The notes under the pieces were generated by a model that was not told the DNA's origin, did not search any database, and was given only the letters and a program-made list of their open reading frames with translations. A stretch of 64,000 nt of DNA from Brachionus manjavacas. Lineage: Eukaryota > Rotifera > Eurotatoria > Ploima > Brachionidae. This document shows positions 13,501 to 24,088 of this stretch, in pieces; within the stretch, counting starts at the first letter, position 1, and each line of letters begins with the position of its first letter. The position numbers and the translations under genes were made by a program. The stretch covers positions 7,750,001 through 7,814,000 of the forward strand of contig JAHQIY010000003.1 in assembly GCA_019054805.1 (NCBI GenBank), read 5' to 3'.

Positions 13501-16500
13501 CCTTGCTTCTCCCCATGTCATTCCCATTTCGATGAGCTCTTTCGTGATTGTTGACCTCCATGTTACTGCTGATCGTCCTACCTTACGTCCCCCTTGAGGT
13601 GTCCATTGAAGGGCTCTTTTTGATATCCGTGTTTCTTTCATTCTAAGAACATGCCCGAGCCTTCGCAGTTTTATGTTTTTAATGCATTGACTCAATGGCT
13701 CTGAATTTGTTCAGTATTCGACAGTGTTTCAGGCCGGTGTATCCCGAGAATCCTCCACAGGCTTCGCGTGTGGAAGGTGTCCCTGCCAGATTCACTCATT
13801 TCCCAATATTCACTTCCGTACATCAGTGTTGCTTTTACTTCAGTGTTGTAAAGTTTAAGTTTTGCTTCCTTACTGTAGCCTTGTGACTTCCATTCTGGTT
13901 TATCCCATTATTTTGAATAATTCTAAATTTTTGGCGAAACAACTAGAAACTAATTAATCCTTTATTCTCTTGAATCTTTAGTTAAGTTTTTATTTTGAAG
14001 AAAAAATTAAATATTTAATAGAATAATAAAAAAAAAATTTCATCTTAATTCACATTAAGTGCCATAAATATTATAAAATCCGATTGCATTTGTTAACCTG
14101 TATTAAATCAAAAAAAAAATCGAATTTTTATTTTAAAGGATGATGATTTGGGTGAAGTAATACTAGATCGAGTTTGTGATCACTTTAATCTGATCGACTA
14201 CAAGGAATACTTTGGGCTGAAATATACCCTTGTTGATGACAATGGCGACTACGAAATATTCTGGTTAGATCCTTTGAAAAAAGTTGAAAAACAATTAAAA
14301 AGTAATTTCAAATTGAATTTTGAGAAAATGATTTTAATTTAAAGTTCAGATACAAACAACATATTGACATTCCGAGTTAAGCATTTTCCGGGAAAGCCGG
14401 AACAAATCGAAAGCGAATATGTGCGCTACTTAATTTTTTTGCAGATTAGAAATTATTTGCTCAAAGGTGATCTGCAATTATCTTTAGTTGATGAGACTCA
14501 ATTGGCAGCTTATGCGGTTCAAGCGTCTATTGGGGACTATGACGAAGAGCTACACAAAGATAACTATCTCTCCGAGGTCCAATTTCTATCCCATAAAACT
14601 ATCAAGGCCGAAGAATCAATAAGAGAGTATCACAAACAACTAAAGTACTGAGAAAAAAGAAATTATCTTAATAAAATTTAATTTTCAATTTTTTTTTAAA
14701 GAGGAAAAACACCTGCAGAGATGGAACTTGCTTTTTTGGAAAAAGCTTCCAAATTCGATACATACGGGGCCGAATTAATTGTCGTCAAAGTATATTTTTT
14801 AAAGATTGTAATTGTTTGCAAGAAAATAAATGAAATTGTTTTCTTTTTAAAGAATAGCAAAAATGTTTTGATAAATTTTGGCGTGTCTCATAATGGAATA
14901 ATTACATTTCTGCATGGCCATTCTCCAAATTTGGCCAAGATTTGCCTTTATCCGTGGACAAAAATAGGCAAAATAAACTTTGAAGGCAAAAAATTGCATG
15001 TCCATGCTTTTTCACCTGATGTAAATTAACTCATTTAAATTTGATTTTGTTTTTTAATTTTTTAATTTTAGAACAATAATTCGGAAGTTTTTGTAAGTTT
15101 TTGTTTTAAGCAAAACATTTAAAGCAAATTTGTTAAATTGAATAAAAGAAAAAACAGCTTATGTCATTCAAGTGTAACAATGATAGAATTTGTAAGCACC
15201 TTTGGAAGTTTATACTTGATCAAAAAGCTTTTTTCAAGTATATCAATTGAATGACTAAATAAAGATTTATTTTTAAATAAAATTTTAAATTTTAAGCTTT
15301 AAAAAAGGAGCCGATGTGCCACGAGTTAAAAGCTCAAGTAGCTTATTTCATCATAAGTCTAAATTCCGGTTCAGCGGAAGATGTGAAAGCGAACTAATAG
15401 CTTCACAATCACAATCTATTTCATCGAAAAATTTAGACACATCACTCAATACGACTCAGAATAGCACTTCGTTTGAACGAAGTGCTGCTCTGCACAATCA
15501 ATCGACATTCAAAAGGTATGTAGTTAAACTTAAATTTTTTTTTAATTTAAATTTTATGTTTTTAAAATTCTTTGACTTAATTAAAAATTTTAGAATAGTA
15601 ATTTGTTGGAGCATTTTAAAATAAGAGATCAAATTGCTTTTGAAGAAATTTGAACAATTTTTGAATTTCTTAAATTAAGTTAAACTAAAATTATTCTAAA
15701 TATTTAAAATTGTCTATTCAAATCAAGAACGAAATTTTTTTTTTCTAATTTTTTGAAAAATTTTTTAAAATTTATTTATTTAAATTCAAGAAAAAAAAAT
15801 ATATTTCGAATTTAAAGAAATCAAGCTATGTAAATCCTAGATCCTTTAGCCTTAAAACTCTATTCATAAAAAAACTGTGCAGCGGCTACCTGCACGAAAT
15901 ACGATTAGTGTCATTGACTAGAAAAAATAACAGCCTTTTGATATGCCAATAGTGATCAAAATAGTCGACAGTTTCCTAGCATTCGCTTTATTTTAGTGGA
16001 AGAAGATGTAATTTAGCGATATCTTTATCGATATCACTGGGTTTGTTGATTAACTTAAATCTGGAAAAACCGAACTCAAAGCCAACTTTTTAAAAAAAGT
16101 TTTTAGAAGAATTTACAAATAACTTTTTGTCAAATTTTGATAATTTTTGTTTAATCTTATATATTATCTTTATTCAGTCCTTGTGGAGCATAGGACCATC
16201 ACTTTTGATTTCCACTTAAGTCGACCTTTTGTCTAAGCCTTGCTTTTCTGAGCTCTTTCGTGATTGTCGAATTCCATGTTACTGCTGGTCGTTCTACCTT
16301 ACTTCGCCCTTGAAGTGTCCATTTTTTAGTCAGCCGTGTTTCATTCATTCAAAGAACACGCCCGAGCCATCGCAGTCTTTGGTTCACAATGCATTGACTT
16401 AATGCTTTCGAATTTGTTTTATGATTAGAAAATTTCTCAGGCCAGTCTATCCCGAGGATCCTCCGCAGGCTTCTAGTGAAGAAAATGTTCAGCTTTTCCT

Positions 16501-19162
16501 GTTAGATTCACACATCTCCCTTCATTAGCTACCGTTCATCAGTTTTGCTTTTACTACAGTGTTGTAAAGTTTAAGTTTTGTTTGCTTGCTGTAGCTGATT
16601 GATTTCCATGCTGATTGGAGTCTATAAATGCACTCTCTGCTTTAGCCAGTCTATTCTTAATGTCTCTGTGTGTTCCCATCGCTGTACTTATAGAAGGCTA
16701 ATTTACAAATCTCTTATTGAATTTTAATAATTTTTGTTTAATCGTATGCATTTAAGTTAAATGAACAAAATAAATTTAATTTTAATAAAGTATAATAAAA
16801 CTTTCTTAAAGTGTTGAATTGACACCGGTTACTTTAGTGTTAACCATGAGCGTTTAAGTTAAAAGAAAAAGAAAAAGAGTAAATAGCTGCTCAAATACCT
16901 CTAACGAAGAGATCGATATACGGGTCTAAGGAAATTAATGTAATCAATTATTCTTTAGCTTTTAAATGAAATTCTGTGATATTATTTGAATTACTTGTTT
17001 TAGATTCAAGTTTGAATTTGCAAGAAATCTTCAATATTTAAATTTACATCAAAAATAAAAAAAACATCAAAATTTTTTGCTTTTAATTCAATCCTATAAA
17101 TTAAAATTCAAGTATTGTTTTTGACAATACTTAGCAATTTTTTTTTCTATTTAAATTAAAGCCTGAATGGCAAAGTAAAATTTTTGTTCAATTTTCAATT
17201 TTCTCTTTTTGCTCAAAAATTTTTAATGCGCAATTTAATTGTATTGCATATTTGCAATAATTTTAAATTGAAATTTGAAAGCTTTAAAAGTTAAAAACTG
17301 TTTAAACTGCAATGCAATTAAATTGCGCATTTAAAAATTTTTGAGCAAAAAGAGCAAATTGAAAATTGAACAAAAATTTTACTTTGCCGCCTGAATGGGA
17401 TTTTAAGTAAAAGTAAAATTAAAAAAAATATCTAATTTTCAAATAAGAACTTACAACTGCATAAGCTAATTAAGTTTTTAAAAACCAAAAAAATCTTAAA
17501 ATTTCACCTATTCCTAAAGTTCCATCGAAATTTTCTTAAAAATAACTGTTTGAATTGTGATTTTAATTAAAAATATGGTTTATATTTGAATTCCAAATCA
17601 TTATTTTAATACTAATAATAATAAATAATTATCTTTGGCAAGAAACTTGCGAATAAGTTTCACTAGGAATGCTTCTATGATAGCTCTGTACACTGTTACT
17701 CAATCGTGAATTTCCTCCTTGAATTCCGTGAAAAATCTCTCGTGGCACCCCAATCTAAACAAACTTTTTCCAACTTATTGCCCAAGACTCAAGGAATGGT
17801 TCCGCCTGCGCTTCTGTGATTATCATACTTATTTCTAAAAAAATTCACCGTTGCTGAGTTAATCACTTCTTCTGGTAGTTTATTCCACTCATTAACGTTG
17901 ATAAAAAAGTTATCTTTTAGAAAGCATTTCTTAATAGTATGCCCTAATAGATTCCTTTTAAGTCCAAGTGTTGATTGACATTCAATTTACAATGGGTTTT
18001 ATCCAGTTCAGCTGATTTATTCCCCGTTCTAATTTAAAAAACTTGATCATGCCCCCATTTTTTCTTCTTTAACTTAGAGTGGTAAGCCCTAATGCTGCTA
18101 ATCGGCAGTTTTAGCCCAAATTAGGAGCAAAAACTTGGTAGCTCAATTTCAATTTTCAAGGTAAATCCACAGGCCCATATCATGAAAGACCGATTAACTC
18201 TTTATTTATTTAATTTTATAAAATAATTATTACAAATTAAAAATAAAAATTTATAATTGATTTAAAATAAAGATAATTTTTTTTAATATCTCTAAGGCTT
18301 TCATGTAATCGATAATTTAGGAATTAAAAATTAAAAAATACCAAAATGAATCTTAAAAAAATTTTAAATATATTATTTTTTTAGACGTACATTTGTAAGT
18401 CCATATAGACCGACAAGTAAACGATTTAGTGTTCACAATACATCATCTTCTGATAATGAGCAAAAAGCAAGCAATAGTGATTCAAACAACAACAACTTGA
18501 AAAAATTTGATTATTTAAATGCTAGTCAAACAAGCTCGAATAGCACAAAAAAACCGGGTGGCTCGTCAGAGACAGCCTCGACCAATACTCAACAAACTGT
18601 AATTGTAAAACCTGACCCGGTGGAAGAAGAAATTGAAGAAGTAAAACAAGAGCCCAGCTTTACTTCAACGCCGCAGACTATTTCGAAACACCTGTATAAA
18701 GAGGCTTCAGTAGAATCAAATAAACCTAACGAAACATCCAACAATCAAACTGCAATGGAAGATGAAGATGAAATTTTTTATGACCATGATGAAATTCAAT
18801 GTCAGGACATAAAAAAAGCTGAGTTTCCCAAACAAAATGGAAAATTAGTTCCTAATGACATAATCCCCCAAGAAATCAGTCAAAAATCATATTTAAAATA
18901 TTTAGTTGTTTTTGCATGCTTTGGTTTCATGACATATTGGTTATTTTTTTCCAACAGCACATCATCTTCGTTTATCACTCGTTTGACAAATAATGTTTTC
19001 TTAATAGCTCATTTAATCAAGTTTAAGCTGTCCGGCATTTTGAATACTTCAGAATACAGTCAAAATTCTCTGAACTCTCGTTGGGTCCAATGGCCGGTAT
19101 TTACCAATTCAACATTGGATCCTTTAATAACATGGTTTCTATCAAAATACCGACCAAATTAA
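10587..19162 (+). CDS. FERM-domain protein, FRMD3/FRMD5 type
   Basis: Nine exons joined by GT..AG introns: 10587-10835, 14139-14301, 14350-14644, 14702-14789, 14853-15020, 15072-15092, 15158-15237, 15297-15515, 18385-19162. They sum to 2061 nt, in frame, for 686 aa. FERM proteins tie membrane proteins and lipids to the cortical cytoskeleton. F1 lies at about residues 70-137, F2 (FRVKHFP, RYLIFLQIRNYLL, AAYAVQASIGDYD, GKTPAEMELAFLEKA) at about 138-265, F3 at about 265-355, then a FERM-adjacent segment (SSSSLFHHKSKFRFSGR). The last exon encodes an acidic disordered linker and one hydrophobic segment (YLKYLVVFACFGFMTYWLFF, about residues 595-615) near the C-terminus. FERM plus C-terminal membrane anchor is characteristic of FRMD3/FRMD5. 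Introns 2-7 are only 48-65 nt; introns 1 and 8 are about 3.3 and 2.9 kb and hold transposon relics. The splice model is mine, supported by family alignment and phase at every junction. Orthology to FRMD3 versus FRMD5 is not resolved. Confidence 0.88.
11224..11985 (-). mobile_element. LINE 3' half in FERM intron 1 (antisense)
   Basis: An open frame at 11371-11931 on the minus strand gives 186 aa resembling the C-terminal part of Jockey/RTE-like non-LTR reverse transcriptases: FLGIKFGSKLNF, then IKERCNKRLNVIKILSNKKW, LYKCLVGSILDYSF and LQAIQNTAVRSILKL. The 3' end of the element, at the low coordinates, contains the hairpin GAGCTAGAGCTC and A/T-rich tail. The 5' end and the catalytic YXDD region are missing, so it is a dead truncated copy. 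The same family recurs at 47462-48730. Confidence 0.8.
12170..13263. repeat. Foldback DNA transposon, copy 1 (truncated)
   Basis: About 1.1 kb is repeated with high similarity at 37119-38030. The core (about 12497-13092) has imperfect ~80-bp terminal inverted repeats beginning TCTAGTC(C/G)GTTAGGT, each holding two ~16-bp palindromes of the form GTGAACTATGGTTCAC. Left flanking sequence (12170-12496) and right flank are shared too, so the core is part of or nested in a larger element. No transposase frame is visible. The right end is cut off where the LINE at 13264 begins. Confidence 0.75.
13264..13905 (-). mobile_element. LINE C-terminal fragment in FERM intron 1, repeat copy A
   Basis: Minus-strand frame 13432-13695 encodes the familiar C-terminal block of a non-LTR retrotransposon polyprotein: LRRLGHVLRM, ALQWTPQGGRKVGR, TWRSTITKEL, EMGMTWGEA. 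The nucleotide sequence from 13264 on is repeated in direct orientation at 16004-16655. It has no start codon in context and no RT core, so it is a 5'-truncated relic. Confidence 0.8.
16004..16655 (-). mobile_element. LINE C-terminal fragment in FERM intron 8, repeat copy B
   Basis: Same sequence as 13264-13905 but more decayed: the shared start is GAAGATGTAATTTAGCGATATC, while the coding block carries indels and stops. It lies in direct orientation to copy A and antisense to the FERM gene. Together the two copies bracket FERM exons 2-8. Sequence 15516-16003, between exon 8 and this copy, holds nothing recognisable. Confidence 0.75.
17169..17388. mobile_element. 220-bp MITE with 8-bp target duplication
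   Basis: Terminal inverted repeats of about 80 bp beginning GGCAAAGTAAAATTTTTG at 17169 end in the complementary ACTTTGCC at 17388. The flanks GCCTGAAT (17161-17168 and 17389-17396) are an exact 8-bp target-site duplication. The interior is a short unpaired loop with no coding capacity. An 8-bp duplication is typical of hAT-type elements, but the superfamily is inferred only from that length. Confidence 0.85.
17690..18060 (-). mobile_element. LINE tail relic in FERM intron 8
   Basis: The minus strand can be read as FFINVNEWNKLPEEVINSAT followed by VNFFRNKYDNH, the conserved end of CR1/Jockey-like LINE ORF2 proteins (N-x-WN-x-LP-x-x-V-hydrophobic-x-F). It is broken by stops and indels. A separate fragment at about 18110-18200 shares TTAATCGGTCTTTCATG with the LINE end at 47462, in opposite orientation. 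Confidence 0.65.
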
Positions 19163-19877
19163 TTCTGTTCTTAGCTTCTATGTCATCTAGCTTTTATTGA
19201 TTAAATTTTTTTGAAGAGTGTAATTTATTTTTTTTTATTTCAGTTTTTTTTTGTATAAATCTTGCAGTATATAACGGAGAATTATCATTTTGTCTTTATT
19301 TAAATAGCAATTTTATGTTCCTTTTTTATTTTCTTTGCCCACGGATTTTATAAATGAATAAACGAAAAAGAGAATTTTACACGTTGCTTTTTTTATTATT
19401 ATTTATTGCTTGCAATAACCCTAATGAGCTTAATTATTTTTTAAACCGGTAGCTAGTGCACCTTCTATCCTAAAAATTAAAATCTCTTTTTTTATTTCTA
19501 TTTAATTTAAATTTAAGAAGTGCAAACTTCTTGTAATAAAAAGGAAAATAAATTGTTTTTAAAGTTTTCAAAAAGCATTGGTTTATTTTAGCTGACAGAT
19601 TTATTTTAACAAATATTGCATGAAATCGAGTTGAATAAATAATTTTGAGAAAAAATTCTAATTTTTTATTTAAACCTAATTTCACCGGCAAAAGTTCCTT
19701 AATGCTTTAAATTATCCCAGCCTAATTAAAAAGAATTTTGTTTCCCGTTTTTTTCTTTTTTTTTATCAAAAACACAGTTGTTTTAAGTCTCTAAATTAAT
19801 CCATCTAATCAAAAATGAATTCGTCAAATTTAATTAAAAGTCAAATGCTATATTATTTACTACTGTATTTGTATTTA
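19163..19877. other. 3' flank of FERM gene and intergenic DNA
   Basis: Contains AATAAA at about 19356, a likely polyadenylation signal for the FERM gene. Otherwise AT-rich with nothing recognised. Confidence 0.5.
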
Positions 19878-20260
19878 TTACTGCAGCAAGCAAGTGGCTC
19901 GTAAAGCAAGTAGCCAGCTAGAGCAGATATGTTTGTCTCCGGTTATCATGTCTGGTTTCTGTTTTGTATTTGTCATACCTTGACAAGAATTTGAATTGCT
20001 CAAAAGTTGTCGCGTTCTTGACTTGGTCAGGTAGTTCATTCTAAGATGATATGGCTCTGTTTGTGAATAAGGTATTTCTTGGGAGATATTTTCTGTAAAA
20101 CTTGTGTTTTGTGCTACGAATAGAGCCAGCTGGTCCTTCTTCCTCACTATGTGGAGTTCTTTTGATAGGACAGGACCAGTTGATTCTATTTATGTTCTTG
20201 TTGCATATGAAGAATGGTCGAATCGATCGAATCGTTCTTCAACACTTGGCAACATAGTGA
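19878..20260 (-). mobile_element. LINE tail relic
   Basis: Minus-strand translation gives TNRAISS-stop-NELPDQVKNATTFEQF then KFLSRYDKY. The in-frame TAG sits where the family has Trp (WNELP), a simple TGG-to-TAG decay. This is the same ORF2 C-terminal motif as other relics in the window but a different subfamily. Confidence 0.65.
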
Positions 20261-20559
20261 GTGAATCGTTCGAATTTTTAAAAATTACATATATTTTGAT
20301 TGGTTGAAATTTGGAATGAAAGATTTTTGTTAAAAAATCAAATTTTTTTATTCAAAAAGAGGAAAGTATAAAAAATGTAAAATAAGTTAAATTGTCTTTT
20401 AATTGTTAATAAATTTTCTTTCAAATAAAATGTTTTTCATTTTTCTTATAATAAAATTTATCCAAAATTGCATTTATCTAATTTAATTTTGAATAAATTA
20501 TTATAATTTTATTTATATCCAATAAAAAAATAGTAATAAGAAAATAAAAATCCGGTCGA

Positions 20560-21000
20560 TTTACATTGAATTCACTCAAGATGAATTCAATACTTGGAGT
20601 CTTTATTCATAACTTTTGTTTCTCAATTCCCGAACGCTTTTGGAGACTATTCGTTGTACTTTATCCAGTTTTTTTTTGTCCTGTTTCTTTCTGTTCTATG
20701 CTGGGGCCGCGTATTCAGTTAGAGGTTTACGTGGCTTTTAAGAGTTTTTTGCGTCCCAACAAGTGAAAGCTTTTGGGTCAGCCGGGCGTCGCGTTTGCTC
20801 TCAGCGCTACTGCCTTAGTTTGTTCACTCCAGTTCAATCCGTTGTTTATTTTGGTGGCGAGATCGCTTTTTCTGAGATGGCTTCATCTAATTTAAAGAAT
20901 TCGTTTTCGGTTTTGAAAAAGTACTTACCGATGCCGTGGTATTTTGTGTTACCTAGGTGTATTACCTTACACTCCTCGAAATTTAAACTCATGTTTATTT
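20560..21000 (-). mobile_element. LINE reverse-transcriptase remnant
   Basis: The minus strand starts MSLNFEECKVIHLGNTKYHG and continues KTENEFFKLDEAISEKAISP and WSEQTKAVALRANATPG, interrupted by stops. This is the thumb/connection region downstream of the RT active site in CR1/RTE-like LINEs (FNxxKCKVxHxGxxN, then EKDLGV-like and QCxxAxxKAN-like blocks). It is degraded beyond function. Confidence 0.65.
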
Positions 21001-21076
21001 AATTTTTTATATAAAATATTAAATGTATGATATGATAAAAAAAAAAGAAATTTATAAAATACATAAAGAAGCAAAA

Positions 21077-21345
21077 TTATTTAATTAAAGCCTTTTTCAT
21101 TTTTGCTGGTCTACCTTTTCCAGGAATTTGATTTTGATTTGATTTGATTAGAGGTACGGTAAACGATGCTGTTCGAAAATCTTGGATTAGCTTGATGTCT
21201 GAACTGTTCGTCATGCCCATTATGTATTTGCACATGTAGTTTTTGTGGCAATATTGTTAAGTACAAGTGCCCAGTTTCCAATTATCATGATTTAATTGTA
21301 TAATTCTTAAGTTTTTGATACTCGATTGTAAACATTGAAAATGTA
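21077..21345 (-). pseudogene. MULE transposase C-terminal relic (SWIM finger)
   Basis: Minus-strand reading gives NWKLGTCT, a stop, then CHKNYMCKYIMGM, ending in IPGKGRPAKMKKALIK-stop at 21077-21079. A SWIM-type Cys/His finger followed by a short basic GRP-rich tail is how MULE (Mutator-like) transposases commonly end; the preceding WDTFSMFTIEYQKLKNYTIK also fits. The second Cys region carries a stop and a frameshift, so it is a relic. Family assignment is by motif recognition only. Confidence 0.5.
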
Positions 21346-21402
21346 TCCCAGTTACATTGATTAACCCACAAATAATATTTTCACATTTGTTTGCTTATCT
21401 CA

Positions 21403-21591
21403 TTAAGCATTCGTTGATTGAGCTTGTGTTGAAGTCATTGCTTGAATTTCTGTTGAAAAAGTAGCTTGGTCAGGTTTATGTTTGGGTTTACGACCACGCT
21501 TTTTTGAAGGTGTTTGCTGTTTTACTTCTGGTTCACCAGTTGGTGTATTCTGTAATTGGAATGACTTGATTATACCAACATTGTTGTACAA
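21403..21591 (-). pseudogene. AT-hook-containing open frame, probably relic exon
   Basis: A 62-codon minus-strand frame contains KKRGRKPKHKPDQ, an AT-hook (core RGRKP) that binds the minor groove of AT DNA. It has no ATG (the first codon is TTG), so it is an internal exon or fragment. It lies directly upstream, in transcription direction, of the MULE relic and may belong to the same element. Function not assigned. Confidence 0.4.
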
Positions 21592-22219
21592 AATAATATA
21601 GATTTTTTCTAATTTTGATCCTCTCCCTTCTTATTTAATAATGACCATTTAATGATAATTAATATGCGTATTTATTTATTTTAATTGACAGATTAATTAA
21701 ATGACGATTCATGGTTTCTTAAATATGTTTATTAATTAATTGTTTTAAGCTGTTTTTCATTTTCTAAATAAAACTAAAAATTTTTTGACAATTTTTTAGA
21801 AAAACAAAACGAAATTGAAAAGTATGAAAAATTTTTTTAAAATATTAATAATTTGTCATTAAAAACAGCAAAATAACGAAAAAACAACTGTAAAGTCGCG
21901 GAATAACTGACTGATTAAATTTTCAAAAAAAAAAATAAAACGGGTGAAAATATATTAAAACGATGTATAAACTGAAAAAAAAACAAAGTTCATTCGATAA
22001 AAAAAGTGAATATAAAAGGAATATTAATTTATCTAAATTATTGCTGTATTATTAGATTTTATTTAAAAGTAGAAGCACCGGTGATGTCAAATTGACATAA
22101 TCGATGCTATAGTTGATTTATAATTTATAAACTAGTAATTGCATTGCATTAAAAATTCAAACGTAAATGTTCTTAGATGCAGATTTTAAAATTCTTATAA
22201 AAATTAAATTCTTGATTTT

Positions 22220-22800
22220 TTTGAAGTTGTACAGTGCTTGTCCGATTTGCTCTTGAAGAAGTTAACTAAAGGTGCATTTATCATTTCATCTGGTAATGTA
22301 TTCCTGCAATTTGTTACTCTCTGTATCCTCTGTGGCCTTCTCTAGCGCAACCTAGATCTGGTTATTGGTAGCAATTATTTCATCTATTTTGTTTCAAATT
22401 TGTAATTTTGAGTGAGATCTCCTCTTATTCTCTTTTCGATTAGTGAAGAAAGGCAAAGATAGCCGCATCTAACTTTGTAGTTTAGGTCTTTGAGTTTATG
22501 AAATACTTTGAGGCCTCTAAGCTGAATTTTTTACAATTGTAAATTTGTTTTTGGGGTATGGACTACAGAAAGGTGATGCAAATTCGATTTAAGGTCTGAT
22601 AAAGCACGGGTACAATTTTTTTCCCAAGCTGTCTCTGCGTGTGAAACTTTGTTTTAGGATACCTAAAAAATCTGTTTGCTTTTGAGGCAGATCCATTTAT
22701 TTGGTGTGTTGGCTTTAAATCGTTTGATATAAGTTTTCCAAGGCCGCGTTTGCATACAGCTATTCTGACCAGAGATATGATATATAAATTTAAGGTAATA
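22220..22800 (-). mobile_element. LINE tail relic
   Basis: Minus-strand fragments include KVRCGYLCLSSLIEKRIRGD and LTQNYKFETK, equivalent to the 'LExRRxRGDLIxxYKI' block of LINE ORF2 tails, followed by a broken Cys/Asn-rich end. It could be part of the same insertion as 20560-21000, interrupted by the MULE remnant. Highly decayed. Confidence 0.6.
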
Positions 22801-24088
22801 AAAAAGATGCCAGAATGACATCGCTGGTCCTTCTTAGTAAAAAAAATCGGTGTTTCTAGTGTAAAATTTGCTATTTTCTTTTAAAAATTTTAAACCACAA
22901 TAATACTAAGAATTTTAATTTCACACAGTTTCAAAATTGATTTTTTACTAAAAATTTTCAGTTTGAATTTAAGTAGATTCAATTCGCTTGCACATAATGG
23001 ATTTAATATCACCAAAATAAAATTTTTTGTTAATTTTTAAAAATCTAATAAGCTACTCAATTATTTTAAAGAAATTTTAAATTTTTTATTTTTCTTCGTA
23101 TTTTTGGGATTTTTTCCTTTTTTTTTCCTTTTTTTCTCCGTTTTTGATCTTTATTTTTCTCTTGGTTAGCGCCATTAATTATTTTTTGAAAAAAAAATTA
23201 ATTGTCACATATTTTTTTGGTTTCTTAAAATGAAAGTAAGATAACTTGGCGAATGTAAGATTATTTAAGTTTCGCAATAAAATATTAGAAGTCCTAATAG
23301 AATTAAAGTGGATGAATATTCGAGCATTTAAAATTTAAAATGTATATCTTGTTTGAAAATCAGATATTTGATTAAAAAAAATCTCTATTAAAAATTGACA
23401 CTGTTAAAATTAGATGTATTTTAAATTTGTACATTTCAAATTAATTACAAATTTAAATATAACAAGCAAATAAATATTCATCACTATCATTCAGAAGTAA
23501 ATAATTTAGTTAATAAATTTATTAGTTAAATTTTTTTTTTGGTTATTTTCGATTTAGTCGATTTTTTTTCGGAAAACTCCGTCATTTCACAAAATCAAGG
23601 TTACATTCAAAATAGTTTTATTAAAGTGCCATAGAAATCAGTGGTGAAAATTTTTTGATTAAATTTAAATTGCGTGACTTAATTAATCTAATAAAAAAAA
23701 GATAGAAATTTAAATTTGATAAATATCAAATTTATTAATTAATCAAGCCTTATGATTTAAGAATTAAAATTCTATTCACAAAAGAACACCAAAATTATCT
23801 AATCGACTAGAGAGATAGATTGATAAAACTGACAAATTTAAAAATTTTATCAATTTTAAAAATTGGAAAAAAAGGCAAAAAAATTAATTTAATTTTGTAC
23901 TATAATTTCTTAGGTTTTACTTGTAGCGGAAATCAATAATTTTTTAATAAAGTCTTATGATTCTAAAGCTCGATCATTTCCCAAATGTAATTAATTCATT
24001 GACCATTCAAAAGTTAAATTAAAAATACCTTAAAACGAAGAGAGTTTTATGCAATTCACTTGTTTTTTTTTATTCAAATTTTTTCAAA
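22801..24088. other. Intergenic DNA upstream of LRR gene
   Basis: AT-rich. No TATA box could be distinguished from background near the LRR start codon. Nothing else recognised. Confidence 0.5.

Noticed and set aside
13409-13886. Plus-strand frames around 13409-13597 and 13695-13886
   Set aside because: Reverse-strand shadows of the LINE C-terminal coding block on the minus strand.
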